A DNA stretch of 64,000 nucleotides from Agromyces albus (GTDB lineage Bacteria > Actinomycetota > Actinomycetes > Actinomycetales > Microbacteriaceae). The translations under genes were made by a program, and so were the position numbers. The stretch is taken from the NCBI RefSeq assembly GCF_004134825.1, contig NZ_SDPN01000016.1:22354-86353 (forward strand), read 5' to 3'. Of this stretch, positions 8,483 to 17,210 are shown one piece after another (position 1 is the first letter of the stretch; each line of letters begins with the position of its first letter). The notes beneath the pieces were generated by a model. It worked only from the letters and a program-made list of their open reading frames with translations, had not been told where the DNA came from and made no database searches.

Positions 8483-9508
8483 ATGACACGGCAGACCTCG
8501 AACCCCGGCCGAAAGCCCTCGACCAGACACCATGTGGTTCCGCGGTTCTATCTGGATGGTTTCTCTCGCCGGGGGCAGATCGGAGTTGTGCAACTCCCCG
8601 GCGACCCTCGGTTTCTGCAGAGCGTGTCGGACGCGACCGTGCAGAACAACTTCTACACGGTTGCGGGTCATCCGGACGGACCGGATGTGTTCGAACGTGC
8701 GATGGGGCGCGTAGAAGCGGAAGCTGCAACTGTGCTCCGCGAGGTGGTCGACGAGGACGTCTGGCCGTTGTCCGGCGACGACCGGGAGACGCTCGCCACC
8801 CTCATCACCCTGCAGGTGCTACGCGGGCCGACGCAACGCCAGCAGATGCGGCACACAGCCTTGGCAGCTGCGCGCCTCCTCGTTGACACGACCACTCCAC
8901 AAGGGCTCCAGAAACTGGCGGCGGAGAATGGCGAACAGCTCAGCGCTGACGACGCCGCACGCCAGCTCGAGGAGCTCCGCGCACCAGGCGCGATCGATGT
9001 GACAGTGTCCGGTGCCAGCCACGTCGGCCAGATCGGATATCTGCTTCCCCGCCTTATCCGCTACATCACGGGGCGGCCCTGGATGCTCATTCGATTCACA
9101 CGCCGTGGGCTCATCACATCGGACTCCCCCGTCTCGCTCGTCCCCGACCCATCCATGCCGGCCCACATGCGCATGGGGCTCATGACCGCGCGCGGCTTCA
9201 CGTTCCCGCTCGACCGGCATACCGCCCTCATGATGTCGTCTCCCGAACCGTTGATCAGCGCCGGCCGCCACGTCGACGAAGTGGCTGCCGGCGCGTTTGA
9301 CCTCGCTCGTTCTGGGTCGACCCGCGACGAGCGCGCGATCAATCTCTCGACCGCACTCGGCGCGCGAGAACGGATCTATCACCACCCCGACGACGACGCC
9401 TTCATCCCCAAGGTCCTCCCCGACCCGGTCGACGAAACCCTGTCCGCAGACGACATCTACAACGACTTCGACGAAGCATGGCTGGCTGACGACTCGTTCA
9501 ATGAGTAG
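8483..9508 (+). CDS. DUF4238 family protein
   Basis: This 341-aa protein has the DUF4238 hallmark near its N-terminus, RHHVVPRFYLDGFSRRG, followed by the conserved NNFYTV segment at about residue 55. A helical middle region (REVVDEDVWPLSGDDRETLA) and a conserved SDSPVSL block near residue 212 fit the family. DUF4238 proteins are about 250-350 aa and occur in defence islands and prophages; their biochemical activity is not known to me. Start ATG 8483 is 13 bp after the previous stop. Together with the two upstream unknown genes it forms a three-gene plus-strand set beside the STAND ATPase. Confidence 0.75.
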   Translation: MTRQTSNPGRKPSTRHHVVPRFYLDGFSRRGQIGVVQLPGDPRFLQSVSDATVQNNFYTVAGHPDGPDVFERAMGRVEAEAATVLREVVDEDVWPLSGDDRETLATLITLQVLRGPTQRQQMRHTALAAARLLVDTTTPQGLQKLAAENGEQLSADDAARQLEELRAPGAIDVTVSGASHVGQIGYLLPRLIRYITGRPWMLIRFTRRGLITSDSPVSLVPDPSMPAHMRMGLMTARGFTFPLDRHTALMMSSPEPLISAGRHVDEVAAGAFDLARSGSTRDERAINLSTALGARERIYHHPDDDAFIPKVLPDPVDETLSADDIYNDFDEAWLADDSFNE

Positions 9509-9545
9509 TGTCGCGACGGGCGACGGTGGTGGTCGTCCGCTCGAT

Positions 9546-10238
9546 TCAGTTGAAGTGGAACGTGCGATAGGACGACTGCACGTTGAACCGTCGGCCTTCC
9601 TTCCGGCGCTGCAGGAAGCCTGCGATGGTGTCGACATCGTCTCCGCGCATTCCGAGCGCCCGGCACTTCGCTCGTACCTCGTCGACGGTAATCGAGGCCC
9701 AGCGCTCGGGACGGTTCATCATGTCGGCCTTGAGCTTGTCCTCCTCGTTCCACTTCAGGCCCGACGAGTATCCGGCGGCCATTCTGGCGACGTACTCGAG
9801 GATGCGATCGACGCCATTCGGTAACGGCTCGAGCACGATCTCCGCGCGCGGCGACGGGTCGATCATCTCGCCCGGGAACAGCTGGATCGGATTCACATCC
9901 TCGATCCACTCGGCCGTCTCCTCGACGCCCCATTCGATGACGACGATCGCGTCGGCAGCAGCGTTCCACAGGTCGTTCAGGTGCTGGCGATCGGGCCAGG
10001 CGCAGAGCACTCGCTGCCCGTCGAAGTGCCCTCCGTGAAATCCGCGCCAAGCATGGTGATGCACGTTCGGTTGCGCGATCAGTCGCTTGAGGCTCGCGCT
10101 TTCCACGGTACGCCGCGGCGTCACAATCACCACTGATCCGCCTGGCTGCGCCAGAAGCCACTTCACCGCACGCGTGTTCTGCGCTTCGCGCGAATCGTGC
10201 TCGCCGAGCCGCGAGACTGCAACCGGAATCTGACCCAT
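9546..10238 (-). CDS. Hypothetical protein
   Basis: A 230-aa soluble protein, family not recognised. The N-terminal 100 residues look like a small alpha/beta domain with strand-helix pairs (WLLAQPGGSVVIVTPRRT, then AIVVIEWGVEETAEW). The C-terminal half is charged and helical (WNEEDKLKADMMNRPERWAS, VRAKCRALGMRGDDVDTIAG). Start ATG 10238 follows AGAAGGGGGAG on the minus strand, a strong ribosome binding site. It is convergent with the DUF4238 gene and downstream of another unknown gene in the same direction. Confidence 0.6.
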   Translation of the reverse strand: MGQIPVAVSRLGEHDSREAQNTRAVKWLLAQPGGSVVIVTPRRTVESASLKRLIAQPNVHHHAWRGFHGGHFDGQRVLCAWPDRQHLNDLWNAAADAIVVIEWGVEETAEWIEDVNPIQLFPGEMIDPSPRAEIVLEPLPNGVDRILEYVARMAAGYSSGLKWNEEDKLKADMMNRPERWASITVDEVRAKCRALGMRGDDVDTIAGFLQRRKEGRRFNVQSSYRTFHFN

Positions 10239-10359
10239 GCCAACTCCCCCTTCTAAGCGCCGCGCTTGACGTTAGCCGGGGGCTCGGACATTGAGCTCGG
10301 CTGGCCGGTACCTTCCCGAGACGGCAGCCGACATTGACTCGTCTGCCAAGCCCTCCGAC

Positions 10360-11022
10360 TCACTCGGCCAAGAAACCGTCGGCCTGGAGGAAGTCGTTGA
10401 ACGCGCCCTGTGCATCAGGATGCGGGGACGTCGTGACGCTCGTGGCTCCCGGCAGCTGTGCATCCCGAAACGCGACCCATCCGTCCGGTGTCACGACGAT
10501 CTGACCGATCTCCACCGAGTTCGCACCGCGGACGACATAATGCCCGTGGGACCCAGGCTCCGCCCGATAGCCGGCGTTCGTGAGCGATGTCTCGAAGCGG
10601 TTCCGTAACTCGAATCGGTCAGGCCACTCATTGATGGCGTAGATCCTCTTCCCGACGTCACGCATGTCCTGCATCCAGGATTCCAGAGCGCGCATCGCCG
10701 TGTCGAACTCGTCCGAGCCTCCCCGCCGAAGTTGGATGCGATCGTTCGCGCGGTCGATGGAGAATCCTCCGCCGTCGCTCGCCCATTCCCGAGCCGCCGG
10801 GAGGACGTCATCGTGGTGATCGGCGGCGATCTGTTGCGTTCGCGTCGGATACAAGTGCAGGTCCATGGCCCCACAGTAGAACGAGCAGCCACCCTCGAAA
10901 AGCTGCCTCGTCGGCTGCTCATCGGTGTGCGTGAAACCGTGAAGCTCAGCATCCGGATACCGCGGCTGCGGCGCGTGAAGGCGCAGCTCGATCCGGGAAA
11001 CGTCTTCCGCCAGAACCACCAC
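10360..11022 (-). CDS. Hypothetical protein
   Basis: Up to 220 aa, family not recognised. Codon usage and the run MDLHLYPTRTQQIAADHHDD look genuine; that methionine (position 10863) is a plausible alternative start and would give 167 aa. The C-terminal part has a regular strand-helix pattern (ESWMQDMRDVGKRIYAINEW, GHYVVRGANSVEIGQIVVTP). No signal peptide or membrane segment is seen. It lies on the same strand as the gene at 9546-10238 with a gap of about 120 bp, and is separated from the carbohydrate locus by a strong hairpin. Confidence 0.5.
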   Translation of the reverse strand: MVVLAEDVSRIELRLHAPQPRYPDAELHGFTHTDEQPTRQLFEGGCSFYCGAMDLHLYPTRTQQIAADHHDDVLPAAREWASDGGGFSIDRANDRIQLRRGGSDEFDTAMRALESWMQDMRDVGKRIYAINEWPDRFELRNRFETSLTNAGYRAEPGSHGHYVVRGANSVEIGQIVVTPDGWVAFRDAQLPGATSVTTSPHPDAQGAFNDFLQADGFLAE

Positions 11023-11060
11023 ATCACGCCGGCCGGTTGAGTGATCGACACATCCACGAC

Positions 11061-11093
11061 CATGAGGAGGCGGTCGGCGACCGCCCCCTCATG
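11061..11093. terminator. Strong hairpin ending the carbohydrate locus
   Basis: CATGAGGAGGCGGTCG pairs with CGACCGCCCCCTCATG, 16 bp with one mismatch, in the gap just after the minus-strand hydrolase gene that stops at 11106. It has no clear T-tract, as often in GC-rich actinobacteria. Position and strength suit a terminator. Confidence 0.6.
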
Positions 11094-11105
11094 TCCGTGA
11101 CAGCT

Positions 11106-12995
11106 CTACCTCACGAACACCAGGTTCCAATTGTGATCGGCCGTGCCGGTGTCGTTCCATTGCAGGGCGTCGGCGCCGTCGGCCTTCGACATCCCCGAGA
11201 TCCCGAGAACCTTGGAGGTGTAGACGTTAACGAACTTGTAACTGCCATTCGCTGAGGTCACCAGCTGCCATTCGTGATCGAGCGTGCCGTTGTCGCTGTA
11301 CTGAACGGCCTTGGCGCCGTCGAGCGTCGACATCGCCGATACTCCGAGCACCTTCCCCGAGTGGATGTTGGTGAGCTTGTAGTGCCCGTTCGCCAGTCGG
11401 GTCAGCATCCATTCGTGGTCGGCAGTGCCGGTGTCCGCCCACTGCACCGCCTGAGCGTTGTTCGCCGTCGACATGCCCGAGATGCCGAGCACCTTATTGC
11501 TGTGCGCGTTGACGAGCTTGTAGATGCTCCCGCTCTGGATGGCGGGGGCGCTCCCCGCCGCGAACGTGATGTTGCTCGTATAGTTCCCGATGGCCACGTT
11601 CGCCGCGCCGGCAGTCGTGGCGACCTGCCCATTGATGGTGAGGTTCTCGAACGCGATGTTCTTCGTCATTTGCGTCGCGCTGTTGCCGTAGATGTCGTTG
11701 GTGTAGTTGTTCGGCCCGGTGTACGAGAAGTTCTTCACCGTCACGCCATCGATGCCGCGGCCGACGGAGAGTCCGTATCCCGGGTTCTTGTAGGTAATGA
11801 TGTCGAGGAACTTTCCCACGAGAACGTCCTCCCACCGGATGTCCGTGAACAAGACGTTCGTGACCAGATTGGAGTCGCTCGCCGTCAAGGAGATGGAGCG
11901 CACCTGGCTGAGCGGGTTGTGGGTCAGGATGTCGACATTCGAGACGGTGATGGCATTGATCGTGTCGGGAACGTCGGGATTTCCATGGGTTCCCACGTTG
12001 ATCGGATGGGCGTTGCCCGGCATGAGCACCGAGTTGGTGACGTTGAAGTTGTTGCTGCTCCCGACGTGATCCCAGCGAGTGCCGTAGATGGCGATGCTGT
12101 CGTCACCGGTGCGAATGAACGAATCGTTGACGGTCACATTCGTGGATGCCATGGAATCGACGCCGTCCGTCCATTTCCGGTAGGCGAAGAGCACGACGTT
12201 GTTCACTGTGATGTTGTTGGACGCGCCGATGTCGACGCCGTACCCGCCGTTGTTCGCATTGCCGTAGCCGTTGACGATGATGCCGTCGATGGTCACCCCG
12301 TTCGAACGATGCGTCTGGAAACCGATGCCCGCGGGCCGGTAGAGGATCCCGCGGCCTCGGATCGTGACGTTGCTGACGTCGTTCGCGATGATCCCACCTC
12401 GAATTACCGCGCCGCCGGCGATGTACAGCGTCTTGCCGCTCGGAACGGTGATGTCCCCCGTGTCGTGGAACCCCGGCCCGTAATAGATGACGTTCGGGTC
12501 CGAAGCGCTCGGAACGTTCGTCTCGAGCGGGTTGGCGAAGATCATCAGGTCCTGGTCGACGTTGTCGTTCACGTCGACCACGACCTTCGTCGGGCCCGCG
12601 ATGGTGAAGGTCCCGGTGGTTCCGGAGACGGCAGCGGTGATGCCCTCGGCCGAGGGCCTCACCTTCATCGTGGATACGGTTCCGAGGTTGTGGCTGACCG
12701 AGAGCTCCACCGGACCATCAGTATCGAAGCTCACGAAGGTGGCCCACGATGCGCGGGACGGCCCGCCGATTCGCGTGCGGTATTCGTCGAGATCGACCCA
12801 GCTGCCCCCGAGTATGCGCACCCTGACCGTGTAGTCGGTGCTCATCTCGGGTCCGGCGGGGGCGGAATAGGTCTTCAGCGTCGTTGCGGCGGCGGCGGGA
12901 GACGTCGGGAAGACGATCGCCCATCCGAGTGCGACCACCACTGCCGCGAGCAGCGCGATCGCCCTGCCTCTTCTGGTCAGTCTGTACGTGTGCAT
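11106..12995 (-). CDS. Secreted beta-helix glycoside hydrolase (GH28/GH49-like) with C-terminal ricin-type lectin domain
   Basis: A 629-aa exported polysaccharide hydrolase. The first 35 residues are a Sec signal (RLTRRGR, hydrophobic core, FPTSPAAAA). After a beta-sandwich region come right-handed parallel beta-helix coils: GDITVPSGKTLYIAGGAVIR, then NNVVLFAYRKWTDGVDSM and SFIRTGDDSIAIYG. The D plus DD pattern corresponds to the acidic catalytic residues of GH28/GH49 enzymes. The last 140 residues are three beta-trefoil repeats with KVLGISGMS and A(V/L)QW, a ricin-B/CBM13-like carbohydrate-binding module. Start ATG 12995 is preferred over 13046 because it begins the signal peptide and has GAAGGGA upstream. 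It probably opens polysaccharide outside the cell for the intracellular arabinosidases. The exact substrate is unknown. Confidence 0.8.
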   Translation of the reverse strand: MHTYRLTRRGRAIALLAAVVVALGWAIVFPTSPAAAATTLKTYSAPAGPEMSTDYTVRVRILGGSWVDLDEYRTRIGGPSRASWATFVSFDTDGPVELSVSHNLGTVSTMKVRPSAEGITAAVSGTTGTFTIAGPTKVVVDVNDNVDQDLMIFANPLETNVPSASDPNVIYYGPGFHDTGDITVPSGKTLYIAGGAVIRGGIIANDVSNVTIRGRGILYRPAGIGFQTHRSNGVTIDGIIVNGYGNANNGGYGVDIGASNNITVNNVVLFAYRKWTDGVDSMASTNVTVNDSFIRTGDDSIAIYGTRWDHVGSSNNFNVTNSVLMPGNAHPINVGTHGNPDVPDTINAITVSNVDILTHNPLSQVRSISLTASDSNLVTNVLFTDIRWEDVLVGKFLDIITYKNPGYGLSVGRGIDGVTVKNFSYTGPNNYTNDIYGNSATQMTKNIAFENLTINGQVATTAGAANVAIGNYTSNITFAAGSAPAIQSGSIYKLVNAHSNKVLGISGMSTANNAQAVQWADTGTADHEWMLTRLANGHYKLTNIHSGKVLGVSAMSTLDGAKAVQYSDNGTLDHEWQLVTSANGSYKFVNVYTSKVLGISGMSKADGADALQWNDTGTADHNWNLVFVR

Positions 12996-13082
12996 GAGTG
13001 CGAGTCCCTTCCCAACGATGCTTGTGTGAGAAACCGTCGTGGACACGGCAACAAGAGCCTGGGACTGCTCTCTACACTGCCC

Positions 13083-13104
13083 AAGGCGCCAGCGGCGGCG
13101 CCTT
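13083..13104. terminator. Perfect 8-bp hairpin between GH127 and the secreted hydrolase
   Basis: AAGGCGCC-agcggc-GGCGCCTT lies between the GH127 stop (13263) and the secreted hydrolase start (12995), both on the minus strand. It could terminate the GH51-GH127 transcript or attenuate the downstream gene. No T-tract follows. Confidence 0.4.
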
Positions 13105-13262
13105 GTTCAGGATGAGACGTCCTTGTCCAACATGTAACGGAAAGCGAACACAGTCTGCCCTGTTCAACCTAGTCGTGTCCAGAGTTCGTCAGAAATAAGT
13201 CGTATATTCGCCTAGAGGGACCGGTTCCTGCATCACCCGCGTGCCGAGTTCTGCGCCGTCGG

Positions 13263-15524
13263 CTACCGGAGGAGGCGGATCGAGGTGACCCGCCCCGACC
13301 ACGACCCGGGCGCAGCCCCGATCCGGACGCGACGATGCAGCGCGTCGTCGGTGAGGGGCGGGAGCTCGATCTCGATCTCGATCGGGGTATCGATCTCGGT
13401 CGTGACTTCGCCGATCCGCTCGTGAGCGAGGACCTCGCCGTTCACCTCGATCTCGAACTCCGCGCTCCGCGGGGACCGCAGCATCGAGATGCGCAGAGTC
13501 GACCCGAGCTGGTGGAAGTCGTTCAACACGACCTCGAGGGACTCCCTGGTCGACCGCCAGCGCAGATCTCCGACCGCACCGGTCTCCAACCCGGTGCCGG
13601 CGAAGCCGTGGTCGGATTCAGGCTGCTGCTCACCGAGTGCGACCGCATCCAGCGTCTGCGCATCGAGGGTCAGTGCATGTCGGTCCTGAGCCTCGAGCGC
13701 CTCCCGGCGGCGGGCGACCGCACCATCCTCGGCCCACGGAAAGTAGACCACGTAGCGTGCGTCGTGCAATCCGCCGAACGGCTCGAGCAGCACCGTTCCG
13801 CGCGATGAAGGAATGCGAAAGGCCAGGGACCCCGATTCGTCGCGCTGCATGACGGCGACATCGGCGGGAGTGAGGATCGGCGCGTCGGCGAGAGGCGAGA
13901 ACCTTCCTGTTGCGATGTGACCCATGCGAGCGTCGTTCCCCAGCAGTGTCGCCGGGTCGAGATCCTCGGTGCGAGCCGCCAGGACGATGGGGCCGTAGCG
14001 GAGCGTGGCCCAGTCCGAGCCGTCGGGCAGTCGCTCGACCGTGATCGTCATCGGGAGTTCCACATCGACGACGTCGCCGTCCTCCCAGGCGCGACGCAGG
14101 ACGAGGAAGTTCCGTTCCACGACGAGGGCTTCGACCGTGCTTCCGTTCACTCGCACGGTCGGGTCGCCCGCCAGCCAGCTCGGCCGGCGGATTCGAAGCG
14201 AGAACTCCCGGGGCGTGTCAAGTGCCAGGGTCAACCGCACGCTCTGCTCGTTCGGGAACCTCGTGTCCTGCATGAGGAGCAGCCCGAGCGTCGGGAGCTC
14301 GAGAGTCGACGGGGCGAACTGCAGCACGGACACCGTGTCGGAATCGCTCGCATAGAACGTCGCACCGTGCCGGGCGTGTGTTTCGATCCCGGTGCCGACA
14401 CAGCACCAGTGGCAGTCATCGACGGTCGAATAATTCCGGTAGTGGCCCGGGCGCATCGACGTGAAGTAGACCAGCCCACCGTGGTCGGGGTGCTGAGACG
14501 ACAACAGGTGGTTGTACAGCGCGCGCTCGACGTAGTCGAGGTCTGCGGCGTCGTCGCTCGCCGTGAACAGTTCGGCAGACAGCTTCACCATGTTGTAGGT
14601 GTTGCAGGTCTCGGGGCCTTCTCGGTCTTCGATCATCGGGGTGAAGTCGGATGCCGCGTGGAAATGCTCGCGCACGCTGTTGCCCCCGATGCTGACGCTG
14701 CGGTGATGGACGACCGTCTCCCAGAAGAAGGCCGCCGCCGCCGCAAGGTCGGCGTCGTCGGTCAGTCGAGCCAGACGCGCGAAGCCGACGACCTGCGGGA
14801 TCTGCGTGTTCGCATGCAACCCGGTGAGCTCGTCGACACCGATGGCCAGCGGGTCGAGCAGGGCGCGGCGGGTGAAGCGCCGCGCCATCCTCGCATGGCG
14901 CTCATCCCCGGTCGCCTCATAGAGATCGGAGTAGACGTCGTTCATCCCCCCGAACTCGGTGGCGAGCATGAGCTGGAATCGATCTTCATCGATGCCGGCG
15001 GCGAGCTCTTCCCACCAATCCGCGAGTCGGAGCAGCACGTCGAGTGCGCCGTCGACGGCTGCGAAACGGTGGGCATCGAGCAGGCCTGCGTAGGTCTTGT
15101 GGAGGTTGTACCACGGGACCCATCGTCCGTCGCGCGAAAAGGTGTCGGCCGTGATCCCGGACCTCACCTCATCCCAGAGCTGACGACTGTTCGGCACGCC
15201 TCCGATGTATCCGGTGCCGAGGTGGGCCTGAGCACGGGCGAGCTCATCGATCATGTAGCGGAGGCGGTCGCGGGCGTCGATGTCTCCCGTCGACGCGACG
15301 AGCAGCGCGAGCGCCGACAGGTAGTGACCGCCGATGTGCCCGTCGAGGCCGGACGACTCCCAGTTGCCGTAGCTCGGCTTTCGTGGCGACAGGCCTGCCT
15401 CTCTGAGGAATGGGGCGAGCAGTCGGTCGGGGTCGAGCGCGAACACGTACCGTCGGCCGGCCTCCTGTGAGTCGAGGAGTGGTCCGCCGGTCAGCCGCAC
15501 GGAGGAGAGCGGGGCGAAGGTCAT
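13263..15524 (-). CDS. GH127 beta-L-arabinofuranosidase-like glycoside hydrolase
   Basis: A 753-aa cytoplasmic enzyme expected to release beta-L-arabinofuranose. The (alpha/alpha)6 barrel starts near residue 30 (DRLLAPFLREAGLSP). The zinc/thiolate active site known from HypBA1 is visible: EREGPETCNTYNM gives Glu305 and Cys307, and CHWCCVGTGIE gives Cys374 and Cys375, one of which is the nucleophile in the family. Glu286 (SVREHFH) is the candidate acid/base. Beta-sandwich domains follow. The start ATG 15524 overlaps the GH51 stop by 4 bp (ATGA), so the frame open further upstream is not coding. No signal peptide, so it acts on imported oligosaccharides. Confidence 0.9.
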   Translation of the reverse strand: MTFAPLSSVRLTGGPLLDSQEAGRRYVFALDPDRLLAPFLREAGLSPRKPSYGNWESSGLDGHIGGHYLSALALLVASTGDIDARDRLRYMIDELARAQAHLGTGYIGGVPNSRQLWDEVRSGITADTFSRDGRWVPWYNLHKTYAGLLDAHRFAAVDGALDVLLRLADWWEELAAGIDEDRFQLMLATEFGGMNDVYSDLYEATGDERHARMARRFTRRALLDPLAIGVDELTGLHANTQIPQVVGFARLARLTDDADLAAAAAFFWETVVHHRSVSIGGNSVREHFHAASDFTPMIEDREGPETCNTYNMVKLSAELFTASDDAADLDYVERALYNHLLSSQHPDHGGLVYFTSMRPGHYRNYSTVDDCHWCCVGTGIETHARHGATFYASDSDTVSVLQFAPSTLELPTLGLLLMQDTRFPNEQSVRLTLALDTPREFSLRIRRPSWLAGDPTVRVNGSTVEALVVERNFLVLRRAWEDGDVVDVELPMTITVERLPDGSDWATLRYGPIVLAARTEDLDPATLLGNDARMGHIATGRFSPLADAPILTPADVAVMQRDESGSLAFRIPSSRGTVLLEPFGGLHDARYVVYFPWAEDGAVARRREALEAQDRHALTLDAQTLDAVALGEQQPESDHGFAGTGLETGAVGDLRWRSTRESLEVVLNDFHQLGSTLRISMLRSPRSAEFEIEVNGEVLAHERIGEVTTEIDTPIEIEIELPPLTDDALHRRVRIGAAPGSWSGRVTSIRLLR

Positions 15525-17062
15525 CGAACGCCGGCTCCCAGTGCGAGCGAGACGGTCGTGTACGAAGCGGGCGGCAGAGTGATCTCGAGCACGCCGTCGA
15601 CGATGCGCACCTTGTCGAGTGCACGGGGCGCGACGGCCGCCGGGTTCGTGGGCGTATTGTGCGCGCCGAGCGTCGGTGCGGTGAGCACGCGACCGGTCGC
15701 GCCGGTGACGACGGCACCTCGCAGGTCGATGCTGAGTGCGAGCTCCTCGGTCGCGTGTCCGTTGGTGAGGGAGATCAGGGCGGACCCGTCCTTCGTGGAT
15801 GCAGATGTTGACAGCACATCGACCGGGCCGCGTGCAGTCTGCTCGCGTGGCGTCTCGTCGAGCACATGTACGGAGAGCGTCCGCGCGTCGTGGTGCCCGG
15901 TGTTCATCTCGAACACGTGGTACGTCGGCGTGAGCACGAGCGAGCCCGTCTCGGCATCCGCGAACAGCATGGCCTGGAGGACGTTCACGGTCTGAGCGAT
16001 GTTCGCCATCACGAGCCGGCCGGCGTGCCGATGGAACGCGTCGAAGTGATAGCTCGCCACGAGCGCATCCCGCAGCGCGTTCTGCTGCTCGAGGAAGCCG
16101 GGATTCGTTCCGGGCGTGGGGTTCCACCACGTGCCCCACTCGTCGAGCACCAGCCCGACCTTCTTCCCGGGGTCGTACACGTCCATCATGGCGCTATGCC
16201 CCTCGAGGAACGACTCGATGCGACGCACGATCGCCAGCGAGAGGTAGTGCTCATCGGTCGTGAACTCGAGCGCGTCACCCTTGTCCTCCCAAGGGCCCGT
16301 CAGGGTGTAAGCGTGGAACGAGACGGCCTGGAACAAGTCGCGCGGCACCTGCTCGTTGCCGATGTGACTCAGCGCCTCCATGAGGGTCTTGGTCCACACG
16401 AAGTCCCCGTCCGAAGCACCCGCGGCGATGCGATACAGCTGGTTGCCGCCGTGGTTGCGCGTGTAGGTCGAGTACTGGCGGGCGAGTTCGGTGAAGGAGT
16501 GCGCGGTCATCGTGCCGCCGCACCCCCACGGCTCGTTGCCGATGCCCCAGAACGGCACTTTCCAGGCCGCGTCTCGCCCGTTCTGCCGACGGAGGGTCGC
16601 CATCGGCGAGTCGTCGTCGCGCGTGACGTACTCGACCCAGTCGCTCATCTCCTGCACGGTGCCGGAGCCGACGTTTCCGCTGATGTACGGGTCAGCGCCG
16701 AGCAGTTCGCACAACTCCATGAACTCGTGGGTGCCGAAGGAGTTGTCTTCGACGACGTCACCCCAGTGACTGTTGATCATGCGAGGGCGTTGTTCGCGCG
16801 GGCCGATACCGTCACGCCAGTGGTATTCGTCGGCGAAGCAACCGCCCGGCCACCGCAGGTTGGGGATCTTCAGCTTCCGCAGCGCATTGACGACATCGAG
16901 GCGGATGCCGTTGTGGTTCGGGAGGTTCGAGTCCGGTCCGACCCAGAAGCCACCGTAGATGCACCGCCCGAGGTGCTCGGCGAAGTGTCCGTAGAGATGG
17001 CGGCTGATGGTCGCACCGGGAAGATCGAGGTTGATGATGGCGCGCAGGGCGGGAGATGACAC
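15521..17062 (-). CDS. abfA: GH51 intracellular alpha-L-arabinofuranosidase
   Basis: A 513-aa enzyme that removes terminal alpha-L-arabinofuranose from arabinan, arabinoxylan or arabinogalactan oligosaccharides. GH51 features: ISRHLYGHFAEHLGRCIYGG near residue 20, NLRWPGGCFADEYHW near 68, acid/base Glu177 in GIGNEPWGCGG, and nucleophile Glu308 in GLVLDEWGTWW. Length matches the family. GTG start 17062 is preceded by AAAGGA. It is the first gene of a two-gene unit with GH127 (ATGA overlap), under a LacI-type palindrome at 17078-17089. Confidence 0.92.
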   Translation of the reverse strand: MSSPALRAIINLDLPGATISRHLYGHFAEHLGRCIYGGFWVGPDSNLPNHNGIRLDVVNALRKLKIPNLRWPGGCFADEYHWRDGIGPREQRPRMINSHWGDVVEDNSFGTHEFMELCELLGADPYISGNVGSGTVQEMSDWVEYVTRDDDSPMATLRRQNGRDAAWKVPFWGIGNEPWGCGGTMTAHSFTELARQYSTYTRNHGGNQLYRIAAGASDGDFVWTKTLMEALSHIGNEQVPRDLFQAVSFHAYTLTGPWEDKGDALEFTTDEHYLSLAIVRRIESFLEGHSAMMDVYDPGKKVGLVLDEWGTWWNPTPGTNPGFLEQQNALRDALVASYHFDAFHRHAGRLVMANIAQTVNVLQAMLFADAETGSLVLTPTYHVFEMNTGHHDARTLSVHVLDETPREQTARGPVDVLSTSASTKDGSALISLTNGHATEELALSIDLRGAVVTGATGRVLTAPTLGAHNTPTNPAAVAPRALDKVRIVDGVLEITLPPASYTTVSLALGAGVR

Positions 17063-17077
17063 GTTGGTCCTTTCACT

Positions 17078-17089
17078 TGTATCGATACA
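17078..17089. promoter_or_regulatory. LacI-type operator upstream of the GH51 gene
   Basis: TGTATCGATACA is a perfect 12-bp palindrome with the central CG typical of LacI-family operators. It lies 15 bp upstream of the GTG start. The site at 23901-23914 before the lacI-family gene is nearly identical, linking the GH51-GH127 unit to that repressor. Confidence 0.65.
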
Positions 17090-17210
17090 TGTTCCAATTG
17101 CGGGGGCGTCGTTGTCAACTGAGCCCTGATGGATGACTGCAACCTACGGGGACTTCGGCCCTCAGTGTGTTCGAACTCCGACACATATCGCGCCGGTTCT
17201 GAGGCGAGTG

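Noticed and set aside
11274..13115. Long plus-strand open frame opposite the secreted hydrolase
   Set aside because: Antisense shadow caused by high GC; composition is Arg/Asp/Val-rich without domains, while the minus strand has signal peptide, beta-helix and lectin repeats.
15525..16139. N-terminal extension of the GH127 frame
   Set aside because: The frame is open upstream but lies wholly within the GH51 gene in another frame; family similarity starts at ATG 15524 with an ATGA overlap.
13917..17059. Long plus-strand open frames opposite GH127 and GH51
   Set aside because: Shadows; both enzymes on the minus strand have full active-site motifs.
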